Part shown: positions 1-10,695 of the stretch, one piece after another
Layout: the number at the start of each line of letters is the position of its first letter
Numbering within the stretch: position 1 is the first letter of the stretch
Source: Enoplolaimus lenunculus
Taxonomy: Eukaryota > Nematoda > Enoplea > Enoplida > Thoracostomopsidae
NCBI GenBank assembly: GCA_030248215.1
Contig: JASANG010003610.1
Location: forward strand, 47,436-111,435
DNA length: 64,000 nt
Reading direction: 5' to 3'
Notes under the pieces: generated by a model
Seen by the model: only the letters and a program-made list of their open reading frames with translations
What the model was told of the DNA's origin: nothing
Database searches by the model: none
Program-made: the position numbers and the translations under genes

Positions 1-569
1 TTGAATATTCTGCTGCCCACAAGGCGGACTGAAATTGGACAGCGTGAGAGTTTAATTTATTTAACGAGCGCTGAAATAGCTTACTGTAGTGACATGAATA
101 AGAGGTGGAACTGATATTTATTTGGCTTGTTAAAACGGCACGCCTTGTTATTCGGTTACGGACTGTTATTTATTTTTAACCCGACCTCCGCCGCCTTTGG
201 TTAGTAGAACCTAACATTCATCTCTTATGTCATTTTCTCTTCCGGGCAGGACTGACCTTCCGTAGCATTTTTGTTGGTTGTCATGTTCGTTCTTTGGTTT
301 GATTGGTTAATCGGAATGTTCCCTTGAAATTTCTTGCAGCTGCAAGTATTTTCTACAAGTTGCAGGTGCGAGTTCGCGCTGCAAAAATTTGCATGTGTGA
401 ATGGGGCTTCAGTTTTTTTCGGGTCCCTACCCTTGTTATAACATATTAGGGAACTTTTGAGTCCACAAATACAAAGTAATACCCTCCTGTAATGAAATGT
501 TCGCTACACTCCTTTTATACTCATGCTTCTGCTACGTTGCCAAGAGTCAATCTGGTGTTTGCTACGTAC
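1..569. other. Left edge: intron of the Reeler-type gene with repeat fragments
   Basis: The stretch downstream of the 570 donor holds a truncated copy of the ACTGTAGTGAC element (from about 83 to 230) and a fragment with the palindromic TTGCAGCTGCAAG core and GTGAATGGGGCTT end of the AGCCCTATTCACACG family (about 335-410). No coding exon is recognised. Confidence 0.5.
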
Positions 570-780
570 CACTATAAGTTTCACCAGGACGGAACGTTTG
601 CACCAAATTTGACTCTTGATCAATTACCCGGAGTGTAAAACGCGGCGGCTCTCCTGTATTATCTTGCGCTCCGGGATCGTGTGGTTGTGGAAAAGCACAT
701 TTGTCATGCGAATTTGACAATGAAATAAGCTGAAATTTTGTTAAAATCTGAACCAGGGCAAACAAATAAAGTCGTATCAT
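570..780 (-). CDS. First exon of a secreted Reeler-domain protein, continues off the left edge
   Basis: ATG at 780 starts a hydrophobic signal peptide (MIRLYLFALVQILTKF), followed by CAFPQPHDPGAQ, PPRFTLRVIDQE and FRPGETYSG, where the exon ends at a GTACGT donor at 569. The Cys, the GAQ-x-PP spacing and the RPGETY motif resemble the Reeler domain of reelin, spondin-1 and DOMON-type ferric reductases. An upstream in-frame start near 945 would remove the signal peptide and is less likely. Only about 70 residues are visible, so the full architecture and role cannot be stated. Confidence 0.6.
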
Positions 781-1706
781 TTTTAGCTTAATTTTTATTG
801 GTTGTTGCAAATCTGAAAAATAATATGAGTTTAAACGGTTTAATAACAAATATCTGAGAGTTGTACCTGGAGGAAATTGCAGGCAATGGCTGCCCGCAAT
901 GAAAATATTCGACTCGCAAGGCAAATTTTTGCACCAATTAAACAATTCTCCATTAGTGCAATTTTCTTTGCCCCCATAAAGAGCCAGATACGTAGCCAGA
1001 TCATGTTGCTAATTGGGATTAAAAATATTTTAGCTGGGGCATACAAGGGTTTTCGTTGACTTACAAGCAAGGTTGAAAATTTTCTAGAGTTGGCCAAAGT
1101 TTTTGCAGGGTGGCTGAGCCGCCACTGGGTCTTCTTTGGCTACGGGGCCGATAAGGGCTCAGTTTGCCAGGTCATCTGCCCATTCTTCATGGCGGGTTTA
1201 CCAAATTTGCGGGATTAACAAATAACTTCACATGCACTCAAAATAATATTTCTGATATTTAAGAAAAAATTTCTTACATTTGAGAAATATGATTAGCAAG
1301 GTGCACTTGAAAAGTATTTCTGTTATAACAGAAATGTTTTCAAAAAACGTTTTGAAATAAAGTCTGAAAATAAACGTTTTCCAGTTATTTTCAGAAAAAT
1401 TGTCGTAAATATCAGCAAAACTTTTCAGATTTGCCACAGAAAACACTTTTCTGAATAAATTCAGAAATACTTTTTTGTGTGTGAAAGTAAATAATTATTC
1501 TAATTCCTATAGACGGAGCTAAGGATTATATTAAAGTTTGGATCAATGATATATTTTTGATTGCTTATTTTAAAATAGAACCCAACGGAATTGAACCGAC
1601 ACAATATTTCAAATCGGAGATCAGGAGTTAAAATTGGGATTTTTCGAACTTCAACCAGAGAAATAAAATTTTATTTTTAAGTATTTTAGCCAATGTACTT
1701 AAAGAA

Positions 1707-1866
1707 CAGGGGCGCAACAGTAAGGTTTAGCTTAAGCCTAAGCGTAAGAATGAGCACATTCCTAAGCCTAATCCTAGGCGCAAGCCTAAACCGAACAAAA
1801 AATGAGTCAAAAGCTTAAGCTTACACTTTTTAGTCCCACAGAAAAACGTTCCACCCCTGATCTTTA
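1707..1866. mobile_element. GCCTAA-hexamer family element, copy 1
   Basis: Starts GGGGCGCAACAG and ends AAAAACGTTCCACCCCTGA, with irregular CCTAAG hexamers in the left half and CTTAAGCTTA in the middle. The ends are imperfect inverted repeats of the consensus GGGGCGGAACG. Non-coding and probably a non-autonomous DNA element. Confidence 0.55.
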
Positions 1867-2485
1867 CACGGGTAAGTACTTTTAACTGCTTTAATGTTTT
1901 TTGTATATTTTTTCATTTTTCTCTCAATTATGGAATATTTACTGCAATTCGAAGCCTAAGTTATATGTATTAAGGGCTTTAAGGGCACACTCCCTGCACT
2001 GGATATTTTACCAGTGGCCGTTCCAAAATACATGCCTACAGAATTTGAAGAATATCTTAAAAAGATGGATACAACTGAAAAATTACCATTTCCAAACATT
2101 TCCAAGCTTGTTTCTTTAAAAAATACAGCAAGAATGACGCAAAAACACACGTTCAAATATTTGGTTTTCTTTCGATGACATTTTTTTAATTCAAATGTAT
2201 CATAGAAATTTAAACTGTGAAAATAAATACATCCAAAACGCCGATCGAAGGATGAGTTCATTGATGCGAAAATTTACTCAAAATGATATTAATTCTCACT
2301 TACTCAAAACTGTCATTATTTTTTCGTTTTCAAATATATTTGCCAGTCGAAATGTGTTTTTTGTTGTTACATTTTTGCCAAAATCAACTTCGATAACACA
2401 GTAAATTTTGCGTATACTTGAGGCATTTATAAACTTTTACTTAAATGATGCAAAAAAATTCATTCTGTCTCATTTTATCAATGAA

Positions 2486-2887
2486 GGGTTGCGCTATACT
2501 TGTCGTGTGACGCCGTCCGATGCCGTACATCGCCGCCCGTTTATGAAATTTTGTTTACAAGTTGAGATGCTGTGTCATATAAGGCAATAAACGTGCATTG
2601 TTGTACACTGCAAAAAATGGTGAGTCAAATTCACTCTCTCCGAAATAGGCTCTACAGGACTACACAAACTGAGTCAAATTCAACTCCACCAGAGTCAAAT
2701 TCAACTCACTATGTCGCACGTTTGACTCTGGTGGAGTCGAATTTGACTCAGTCTGTGTAGTCAGGAAAAGCCTATTTCGGAGAGAGTCAATTTGACTCAG
2801 TGTTTTTTACAGTGTACGGTGTAAACGGCACTGAAATGCGTGACGGTGACGAATGGCACCGGATGTCATAGAAAGTATAGCGCCCCC
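2486..2887. mobile_element. PIF/Harbinger-like MITE, interrupted by another element
   Basis: Outer ends GGGTTGCGCTATACTTG and AGTATAGCGCCCCC are inverted copies of the family end GGGTGGCGCTATACTT. The interior has CGCCGTCCGATGCCG-type GC-rich sequence typical of the family. A Tc1/mariner-like element at 2606-2814 splits it, so it is the older of the two. Confidence 0.6.
2606..2814. mobile_element. Tc1/mariner-like MITE nested in the Harbinger-like copy
   Basis: Ends CACTGCAAAAAATGG and TTTTTTACAGTG with TA on both sides (2604-2605 and 2815-2816). Long internal inverted repeats carry GAGTCAAATT and CTCTCTCCGAAATAGGC. Short and non-coding. Confidence 0.75.
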
Positions 2888-3070
2888 ACTATGCTGAAAA
2901 CTGGCAAAATGTTTCGCAATGTTAGACACAGTTCCAAATATTAGACTTTCGATTCGAACATTTTTTCGTTTCGGAATATTCTTTTCTTGGTTAACCAGAT
3001 TTACGGAGATGATGTCAATTATATAATTTCTGTAAATTGAATAACCTCTCATCTGTTCTAGTAAAGCGTA

Positions 3071-3260
3071 CACTGCAAAAAATGATGAGTCAAATTGAGT
3101 CTCACCAAAATAGGCTCTACGGAGTTTAATACACGAACTGAGTCAAATTCGACCCCACCAGAGTGAATCGTGCGACTCAGTGAGTCTAATTTGACCCAGT
3201 TTGTGTAGTCCCTAAATGCCTATTTTGAAGAGTCAATTTTGCTCACCATTTTTTGCTGTG
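3071..3260. mobile_element. Tc1/mariner-like MITE, same family
   Basis: Ends CACTGCAAAAAATGATG and CCATTTTTTGCTGTG, flanked by TA on both sides (3069-3070 and 3261-3262). Internal GAGTCAAATT inverted repeats as in the 2606 copy but more diverged. Confidence 0.75.
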
Positions 3261-3429
3261 TACAGCTCTACAATGGTATGGTTGATACGACCAAATGGAC
3301 TGCAAATTTTGTCTAAATGTTCCAATCGTCCGCTTTGTGCAATTGCTTTCAGTCAAAATTCTTCAACCCAGCCATTGACTTTATAGCTTTAAGATGATAT
3401 ACAGGATTAATCTCATGGCGAATGTAAAG

Positions 3430-3575
3430 AACAGGGGCGGATCAGTATTATAAGCATATTTCTAACCCTAAGCCTAAGCCTAAGCCTATGCCAAAGCCTA
3501 AGCCAAGTTAAAAAATTAGTCTAAAACTTATGCTTACTCATTGCAGTCCGACAGAAAAACGTTCCGCAACAGTAC
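3430..3575. mobile_element. GCCTAA-hexamer family element, copy 2
   Basis: Opens GAACAGGGGCGGATCAG and closes ACAGAAAAACGTTCCGCAAC with a run of CCTAAG units at 3470-3505. It has the same layout as the copy at 1707. Confidence 0.55.
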
Positions 3576-3944
3576 ACAAGTATATTTAACTATCACGAAG
3601 TACAGAATTATTTGCGACAAAAATACAAAATTAATCTCAGCAGCACCAAATTGTGACGACCCACCGTTGTCGAAATATAAGTTTTCTCAATAGAAAACAA
3701 GCATCATTTTGGTTTAAATTCTCTAGAAATTGACGTCCCGGTATTAAAATTTTCAAATATTTGAGGTTCTGTGGCACAAATGTTTTCAAATTTAAGCGAA
3801 TGTTCGCTTGAAAACTATATTAAATACTGGTTTAGTGTGCATAATTAAATATTGATATAAAATTGGTTTTCAATCGTTTTATATTCTTATTTACCGCAGC
3901 TGATGGTAACAAAGTGACCATAAAAATGGCCAATATTACTTTAA

Positions 3945-4125
3945 GGGTCGTAACAGAAGATTATACGTATTCCTAAGGCCAAGCCTAAGCCTAAGCGTTG
4001 CAAAAATGTCCTCCTAAGCCTAAGCCTGAGCCTAAGCCTAAGCCTAAGTAACAAAATGTAATCTAGAATCTAAACCTACTGTTTTACGGACTCACCAGAA
4101 ACCTGAACGCCCCTTCCAGTAACAT
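3945..4125. mobile_element. GCCTAA-hexamer family element, copy 3
   Basis: Two runs of CCTAAG units at 3975-4050, followed by TCTAGAATCTAAACCTACTGTTT and a CACCAGAAACCTGAACGCCCCTT-type end split across 4090-4120. The same subtype recurs at 12985-13145 and, inverted, at 14765-14905. Confidence 0.55.
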
Positions 4126-4886
4126 GGGCCATAAAAATTGTGATTAATAAATATTCATACCTACTAGTACCTGCTACACTAGGCTCGGCGCGTGGCAGTT
4201 TTCAGTCGGTCCAAAACAGAAAGGCCTGCGCATACTTACTGTTGCAGAATTTTATATATATTCTTAAGATACTGCAATATTTGCTGTGGAACGCCGTCCG
4301 CAAGGCATAAAAATTTTCATTTGCAAATGTGGTACCATTCATACGCAATTCACATGGGTTTGCCGCCGTATGGTACGTCAGTCGGCATTAATCAATAGTG
4401 AAAAAAGTATAGCGTCAACCTTATATATGATATATTTATATTATACATGTCACAGCCCAAGTCGTAATTTAACCTTATTCCGAATTGCGCTTGTCCAAAG
4501 CGGAATTAGGGCTTGAAGTTGCCCAAGGCGGAATCATGTCTGATATACTGTGCGTTTTCTGATCGGTTATTTGAGATTCGTAATTCAGCTTGATTCAACT
4601 TTAGCTTAGTAAAGTGTTTGGTAACAAACAGGCGGCGATTACTTGTATTCGGATCAGCCAATCGTATTTGAGTATGACAATAAGAGAGTAACCAATCAAA
4701 AGGCGTGCACTTGTAGCAAAGAATGAATTACGCCGCTGGCTAGCCAAAGTCGTAATTCCGCTTTGGACTAGACCAATTCGGAATTGAGCTGAATTACGGC
4801 TTGAGCTATGACAAATATAGAGTAAATATGCTGACGTTGTTAAAATATAGAAGAAAAAAGAAACACAGAACAAAAATTTAACACCA

Positions 4887-6873
4887 TTATTTGAAGTTGA
4901 GGAACTCAGGTACACATAGCAAATCCAACATGATCAACACAACCGTTAATCCAAGCCAAATCCCTGTCTTTAAGTTGCCGATCCACAGGACAGCAGAGTT
5001 TGCAGAACTACGCGATTTATCTCTGTCTAAATCTGTATCTTTATCTGTATCCTTATCCATATCACTTGTTTTATCATTTTTATTATTATTATTTTTATTA
5101 TTATTATTATTGTTGTTATTATCACCGTCAACCACCATCATAGTAAAATTATTCACTTTATCAGCTAATTTTGGATCCATCTTGCCCATTCCTTCCGGCT
5201 GAGGTGCCATTTTTGCTTTTGGCTCACTTTCTGACTCTGCTTCCGCTTCTGGCTCCGTTTCTACTTCCGGCTCGGTTTCCGGTTCCGCTTCTGATTCTGA
5301 CTTGGGTTCAGTTTCCGGTTCGGTTTCGCTTTCCGGTTCTCCAGCTGCTGTCATCAGTTGTGACTGCTCGATTTCCATTTCGTTACACATATCGACATGA
5401 TCGCAAATACACTGAACCAGGCTGCCACCAGGAACGTTTGAACATCCTTGCTGTAAAACACAATAAATCACTCAGTCCCCTTAAAAACATTAATCAATGT
5501 TGCTATTTGTCTTAGGGTGGCACTATACTGTCGTCCGGCGCCGGCCGTCACCATACGGTATCGTACGGGAGAAATTCACGTACGATATCGCACGGTGACG
5601 TACGGTGACGGACGACGGCGAACGATGTCGGACTATAAGAGGCGATGGACTGTACCGGACGGTGACAGGCGGCGCCGGACGACGTACGACACCGGACGAC
5701 GTACGACACCGGACGCTATCAAAAGTATAGCGCCACCCTTCCGATATGAATTAAGGTTTTCATTCGAGCTATTTCGCCACGGACGAAAACAATTCGGTCA
5801 TTTTGACACCGAATTCATTAAACCTACTCTTTTATAGACCCACGAGAAACGCCAATTTTTTATACTTTGTGCCACGAAAATTCCGTTCGGCTTCTCGATC
5901 GTTTCGCTTGCGAAGATTCTATCACTATAGGAATATTGCACCCCCCGTCAGAAATTTCTGGATCCGCCACTGATTGACATTAAATATTAAAAACATGCAT
6001 GGATGTATTTTAGCGACTTAGATTTTGACTTAGTTTTTGCTTAGGTTTGTAAGCTACATAGCTTAATCGTTATCCTGTTTAAACTTAGACTCGAAAAACT
6101 TGAAAATACCACAAGTAACATCTAACTCTTATTTCCTAAAACATCTCGACAAAAAACAGTTGAAAAATTGTAAAAAAAGCTTAAATCCAAACCCCCTGGA
6201 CAACAAAATACATTTTTCCAAAGTATGCAAAAATTCATTCACAGCCGTCACCTCCGGCAAAAATTCTACAGGAACCGAAACCAGAGGTCGATTTTCCAGG
6301 CAAACATCCGGTTGTACCTTGCTAGCAGGGTGATAGGTCTTTTAATTTTCGGCAGCTGCTAAAATTCGCTTGTTAGAAAACCTGTTACTGACTGGTGACA
6401 AATGTTACAATGTTACAATCGCAATCCTTAAATCAAAGCTAAACCAACATTATATCAATTGAACTAAAATTCACCTTAGACGTATTAGTAAACCCGCATC
6501 CTTTATACGTATTTCCTGCTGGTATCCGGTCTCCTGACAAATCAACAATCTGGACGCATACCGGATACACTGCGGTTCCGGTCCGCTTTTTAAGATTACA
6601 AGTCGCTCCGTCAGTGCCACAAACAGCTTCTAACAGCCCGTTGTCGGTATGTCTTGTTTTAACTGACGATGCCTTTAATACATTACTTAAGTCAATATTT
6701 GTTGTTTGGTTAAGACTGTGTTTGCCAATTAATTTCCGATATACATTGGTGTTATCACAACTGCAGGTTAAAGCTGAGGTTGAGTTATAATACGGCCACA
6801 CGCTTAAATACAAAACAAGATGAGTAATGAGCAGTAAACCGACTCGGAGTGGGTAAATGTAACTTTGAAGCAT
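4887..6873 (-). CDS. GPI-anchored three-finger-like (Ly6/activin-receptor-type) surface protein
   Basis: Two exons, 6873-6475 and 5450-4887, join in phase 0 (AAG|GTGAAT donor, TTACAG acceptor) to give 320 residues. The first encodes a signal peptide (LRVGLLLITHLVLYLSV) then Cys-rich sequence starting CSCDNTN and running to YPVCVQIVDLSGD and YKGCGF. The second completes the domain with QGCSN and CICDHVDMCNE, whose C-x4-CN ending is typical of three-finger folds. An acidic Glu/Pro/Ser repeat, an Asn run and Asp/Lys repeats follow, then a hydrophobic tail (WLGLTVVLIMLDLLCV) preceded by small residues, as for GPI attachment. A secreted or GPI-linked receptor-like role is inferred; the ligand is unknown. 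Part of the tail is low-complexity. Confidence 0.65.
5515..5738. mobile_element. PIF/Harbinger-like MITE
   Basis: Ends GGGTGGCACTATACTG and AGTATAGCGCCACCC form an inverted pair. The left flank is TTA. The interior is GC-rich with repeated CGGACGACGTACGACAC units and CGGTGACGGACG. It lies just upstream of the last exon of the three-finger gene, inside its intron. Confidence 0.7.
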
Positions 6874-7025
6874 CGTTGAATGTTTTTCAATTCATGTTCA
6901 AATTTAGTTGTTATATCAAAATGTGTCGTCGTATCTTTTGGTTAGTGTATTATTAATATGGCCGAGTCTGAAATGCTTTTATATAAAATATACACTGTAA
7001 CAATGGAAATTCGTTAAATTTATTA

Positions 7026-7235
7026 CACTGTAAATTCTAATGAGTTGATTAATCAATTCAACTAGCGAGTTGGTTGTTTCTGAATTAATATCAGTAATCG
7101 TTAACTCATTTTGAGTTGAGTTGACACTGGATGGGTTTGTTATTTAACTCAGAATGAATTAATGAACTCAAAATTCTGAGTTCAGATAGTCCTAACTCAC
7201 ACTGAGTTAAAATCAACTCACTGAAATATACAGTG
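7026..7235. mobile_element. Tc1/mariner-like MITE, second subfamily
   Basis: Ends CACTGTAAATTCTAATGAG and ATATACAGTG, flanked by TA at 7024-7025 and 7236-7237. The interior is built of GAGTTGATT and AACTCA inverted words. The design matches the CACTGCAAAAAATGG subfamily but the sequence differs. Confidence 0.65.
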
Positions 7236-7835
7236 TAGTGCTGTCAGAAAATAGGATACAAAGTTAAAAGAATAATATTAGAATCCAAAGATGTCCAGAA
7301 TCCTGTTGTGGACCGTATCCGTTAATATTTATTAGCGATTGGCATTGCATATTTTTTCATATTTGGATATTCAAAATAAAATTTTCTATTCCGGACATCC
7401 GAAACTTGATTTTGCGTTTTTTAGGTTTCCGAACCTCAATTTTTGTTTCTCAAGCACTTGTTTTAACTCCTTGCGCTAAGGAAAGTACCCTGACCCACGA
7501 GCTGATTAATATGAGCGTAAAACATACAAATCTAAAAATAGTTTCTTATTTATTCAACTGCTTCTATAGTACTTGGTATTCGGTTTAAAAGAACGCTACT
7601 GACAATAAATATTTGCGTTAGCCACCTGAAATTGTTTTTGATTTGGTTTGTCTCCGATTCTATCCAATGTCACCCTTCCCTCGAACTATATATACATGAG
7701 TCGTTTTAGGTTACAAGAAGGAAGAACCACATTAAAGTATACTTTTACGCTTAATAGAACAAATATCAACCCATATTACTTTTGGTGTTGTTCCGCTTTC
7801 AACGGCAGACCAGAAATTTCTTATGGGGGCAGGCT

Positions 7836-8055
7836 CGTAAATGTTTTGAAACGCAATTTTTCACCAAAAAATTTTCTGAGGGGGGAAATTGTAGTGTAGG
7901 GACCATATAATTTTTACATAAAAACTTTTTGAGGGGAAAAATTGTAAGGTAGGGGGACCTTAACATTTTGTCACAAAAAAATTTCCTGAAGGGGAAAATT
8001 ATAAAGTAGGAACCTTGCCATTTTATTACGAAAATATTTCTCACGAGGGGCTCAC
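7836..8055. repeat. Tandem array of about four ~62-base units
   Basis: Each unit contains CAAAAAATTTTCTGAGGGG followed by AAATTGTA, GTAGGGACC and ATTTT. Units are diverged by roughly 20 percent. Open frames across it on the minus strand are products of the repeat. Confidence 0.65.
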
Positions 8056-9170
8056 GCGCGCCCGCTCCCTTCTGCATTAGCTAATGTCCGCCTTCTTACT
8101 AGACCGTAATACAGTAGGCTGGCATTTTACACTAATTTTTTCCTTGGGCTTAGCTTTGTTTTAGACTTGTGTTTTTAGGCTGAGAAGGCTTAAACTTAGG
8201 AATATGTTTTGGATGTCACATTGTTGAAGTATTGAACTTTAACTTTTTGTGATCTTTATATAAACTACAGCGAAGTGTAAAATCGTATTTTGAACCGTTC
8301 AGAAATCTATATTTTTTCTGTATATTACTGTGTAAAAGCGATGCGCTGAGTTGAATGGCGATATTTTTTGCGTTGGTTGACTGCTTTAGCGCACACAATT
8401 AATTTCACGATACAAATGTAGGAGGAAACTTAACAACCAAACTTTTTGAATCAATTTTGTGCTTTTCCGCAATTTGAAAGTTGACAACAATGTTTTAATA
8501 TATTTTTTGCAGGTTAAGTATTTTATGAATCGTTTATGCCAACACTTTTTTGAAACGGGAAAAAAGTGTTTGTGACACAATTCGTTTACATGATAAGTAC
8601 AACGATAATAGGCTTAACCAAATTCAAATTGCCGACTTTAGCAGGCAATTAAACTTTGTATAAATTTCAAAAAAAAACGTCGAAAATAAAACATTTCAAC
8701 CCGAATTTCAATTATTCAAAAAGCTTAAAAACTGCTCAAAATATGTCTGAAAACATTTATTTTGAAACAGTCCAAAAACGGTTTCTTTATGTAATTTGAT
8801 ATTTGATTATGAACAAATCCTGAAACTCATTGTCCCAAAAATGCCCAAAAATGATATTTTTTTAATTCAATATATATAGCAACTGATGCAATGTGTATAA
8901 TTTTAACTGAACCCCAAACTGTTAAATGTAGGAATATATTGTCTTTCGTACCCATGGTCAGGAAGGGTAACCAGGATTTCATATCGGAAGGGTATATAGT
9001 GACCCGATTAGGCTTAACGATAGCTTAGTTTTAGGCTTACAATTAGGCTTAGGAATATGTTTATACAGTTTTATGGCCCTGTTCTATATATTGGACGTAA
9101 TCTGTAACTTCGAACGGACCGAACAATTGTTCAGATAATTTTTCTTTATATGTCGGCTCATACTGTAGTG

Positions 9171-9466
9171 ACCCGAATAAGAGGGGTAACAAGGTGGCGT
9201 TCCTTAGCCCTAAGAAGAGTCCGTAAGCGGATAGAGTTCCTAATCCTTATTAGAGTCCATAAAGTAGATTCCTAAGTATAATCTTGCATTATCGCTCAAG
9301 CTTTTCATGCATTGCAAAAAACGTTTAATTCAACGGATAATTGCAATACCAGATATCGGGTTTAAAAAAATTGCAATCCGTAACTGAATAACAAGGATAG
9401 TACCCTCTGTAGAACCCGAATAAATATGAGTAAATATCTGTCTACCCCCTCTGATTCGGGTCACTA
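9171..9466. mobile_element. ACTGTAGTGACCCG element, shortened copy
   Basis: Begins ACTGTAGTGACCCGAATAAG and ends GATTCGGGTCACTACA. The interior shares CTTATTAGAGTCC words with the full copies but is shorter. The superfamily is not recognised. Confidence 0.55.
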
Positions 9467-9954
9467 CAATAAACGTTTGTTTATTAAAACACACCTGTTA
9501 CATTAAACCAAGAAGAAAACTTAAAGTTTTGCACCTATAAAATGCAAATCGAACGCTATTTTATATAACAAGCATACGGTTATCCAGTCAGCAGCCTTTA
9601 CATTAACCACAAATCTGAAGAAAAAAACTTTGTTTAAGCAAAAATAGGTTTCAAGCCAACCAAAATAATACTCAAAAACAAATGGAACGAGACACTACTG
9701 TTATTCATCAAGTGTCTTTGCATTATTGAACTTAATCAGCTTATGTCAACATTTAAACCAGTTAATCTGCACCTGATAAATACGAACAAGCCAAAAAACC
9801 TTAGCGTTCGATTTGTGTCATAACCTAAACCGATATGGGTGGATCTTCCACGACCAAAAATCCTTTCCAGCAGTATCCATTTGGAAAGGATTACTGTGAA
9901 CGACTCGTTAAGGATGCGAATATGCCCATAGCATGAGAGCGGACCATTGTCACT

Positions 9955-10676
9955 GGGTCATTTCTTCCCCCCCTACCAATAGAACGAGAGCGACACCCTG
10001 TCCCCGCGTATTTTCATGAACGTCCAATAACAAGAATGAGGACGTTTACGCGTCCCTGTGTAGTATTTCCCCGACCCAAAAATATAACGAGGGAGACCCT
10101 TGAGCCTGAGTAATTTCTTCCTTGACGAACCAATAGAACGAGAGCGCCTTCAGTTCCCTGTGTAATTTATTCCCCCCAAACCAACTGTAGCGACCCGAAT
10201 AAGAGGAGGGAAGACTGATATTTATTAGGCCTCTCCAGAGGATAGCGCCCCTGTTATTTGGTTACGGAGTGGTATTTATTTTAACCCACGCTCAGTCACC
10301 CTTCACTACTAATATATCCGGTACTGCAATTATCAGTTGAATTAAACGCTTATTTGTATTGTATCGATGGCTTAAGCGATAACGTAAGGTTATACTTAGG
10401 AATGTACTTTCAAAACTTAAGTATGCTTTAAAGTTTCAAACTCAACTTTATTTGGTCCTCGACTCATTTATGCACTACAATTAGGGGCAATTGACCTTCA
10501 TGGAGTCCAATTAGGATACAGGGACACTATCTGCTTCCGCACTCTTATTAGGGATACGGTTCTATTGTTTGCGACTCAAAATGGGGACCCCGCTCGTATT
10601 ACCCCATCTATTTTCGGGGCACTACAGTACCAATAGAGCGATGCCACTCCCTGCCCCTGTGTAATTTCAGTCCAGA
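9955..10676. repeat. ~65-base tandem array split by a transposon
   Basis: Units contain CCAATAGAACGAGAGCG, then CCTGTGTAATTTCTTCCCC. They run at 9955-10186 and resume at 10629-10676. The gap is filled exactly by an ACTGTAGTGACCCG element. Confidence 0.6.
10187..10628. mobile_element. ACTGTAGTGACCCG element, full-length copy
   Basis: Ends ACTGTAGCGACCCG and CGGGGCACTACAGT form terminal inverted repeats around about 440 bases that are non-coding. ACCA occurs on both sides and may be a 4-base target duplication. Serves as reference for the interrupted copy at 11994-13469. Confidence 0.65.
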
Positions 10677-10695
10677 CTTACCCTAACGATCTTAC

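Larger units (their letters stand above)
781..4886. other. Intergenic, repeat-filled
   Basis: No gene is supported. It contains three copies of the GCCTAA-hexamer family, a PIF/Harbinger-like element with a Tc1/mariner-like element nested in it, and a second Tc1/mariner-like copy. Around 4190-4420 are degraded pieces of the GGGTGGCGCTATAC family. Bases 4440-4830 hold an imperfect inverted repeat around the words CCGAATTGCGCTTG and AAGTCGTAATTCCGC. The longest open frames here fall in repeats. Confidence 0.5.
6874..10695. other. Intergenic or intronic, repeats only
   Basis: Besides the MITE at 7026, the array at 7836, an ACTGTAGTGACCCG copy at 9171-9466 and GCCTAA fragments near 8110-8205 and 9005-9090, I see no gene. 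A third exon for the candidate three-finger gene was searched for here by eye, through the CN motif preceded by Cys, without success. Confidence 0.45.

Noticed and set aside
3945-4060. Interstitial telomere of nematode type (TTAGGC)
   Set aside because: Runs are short, imperfect and bounded by the same transposon-like ends in many copies. The UBR5, GINS2 and surface-gene context gives no reason to infer a nematode.
7799-8077. Minus-strand 92-codon frame
   Set aside because: It is read through the ~62-base tandem array; its repeated FFP and KKFL words mirror the DNA units.
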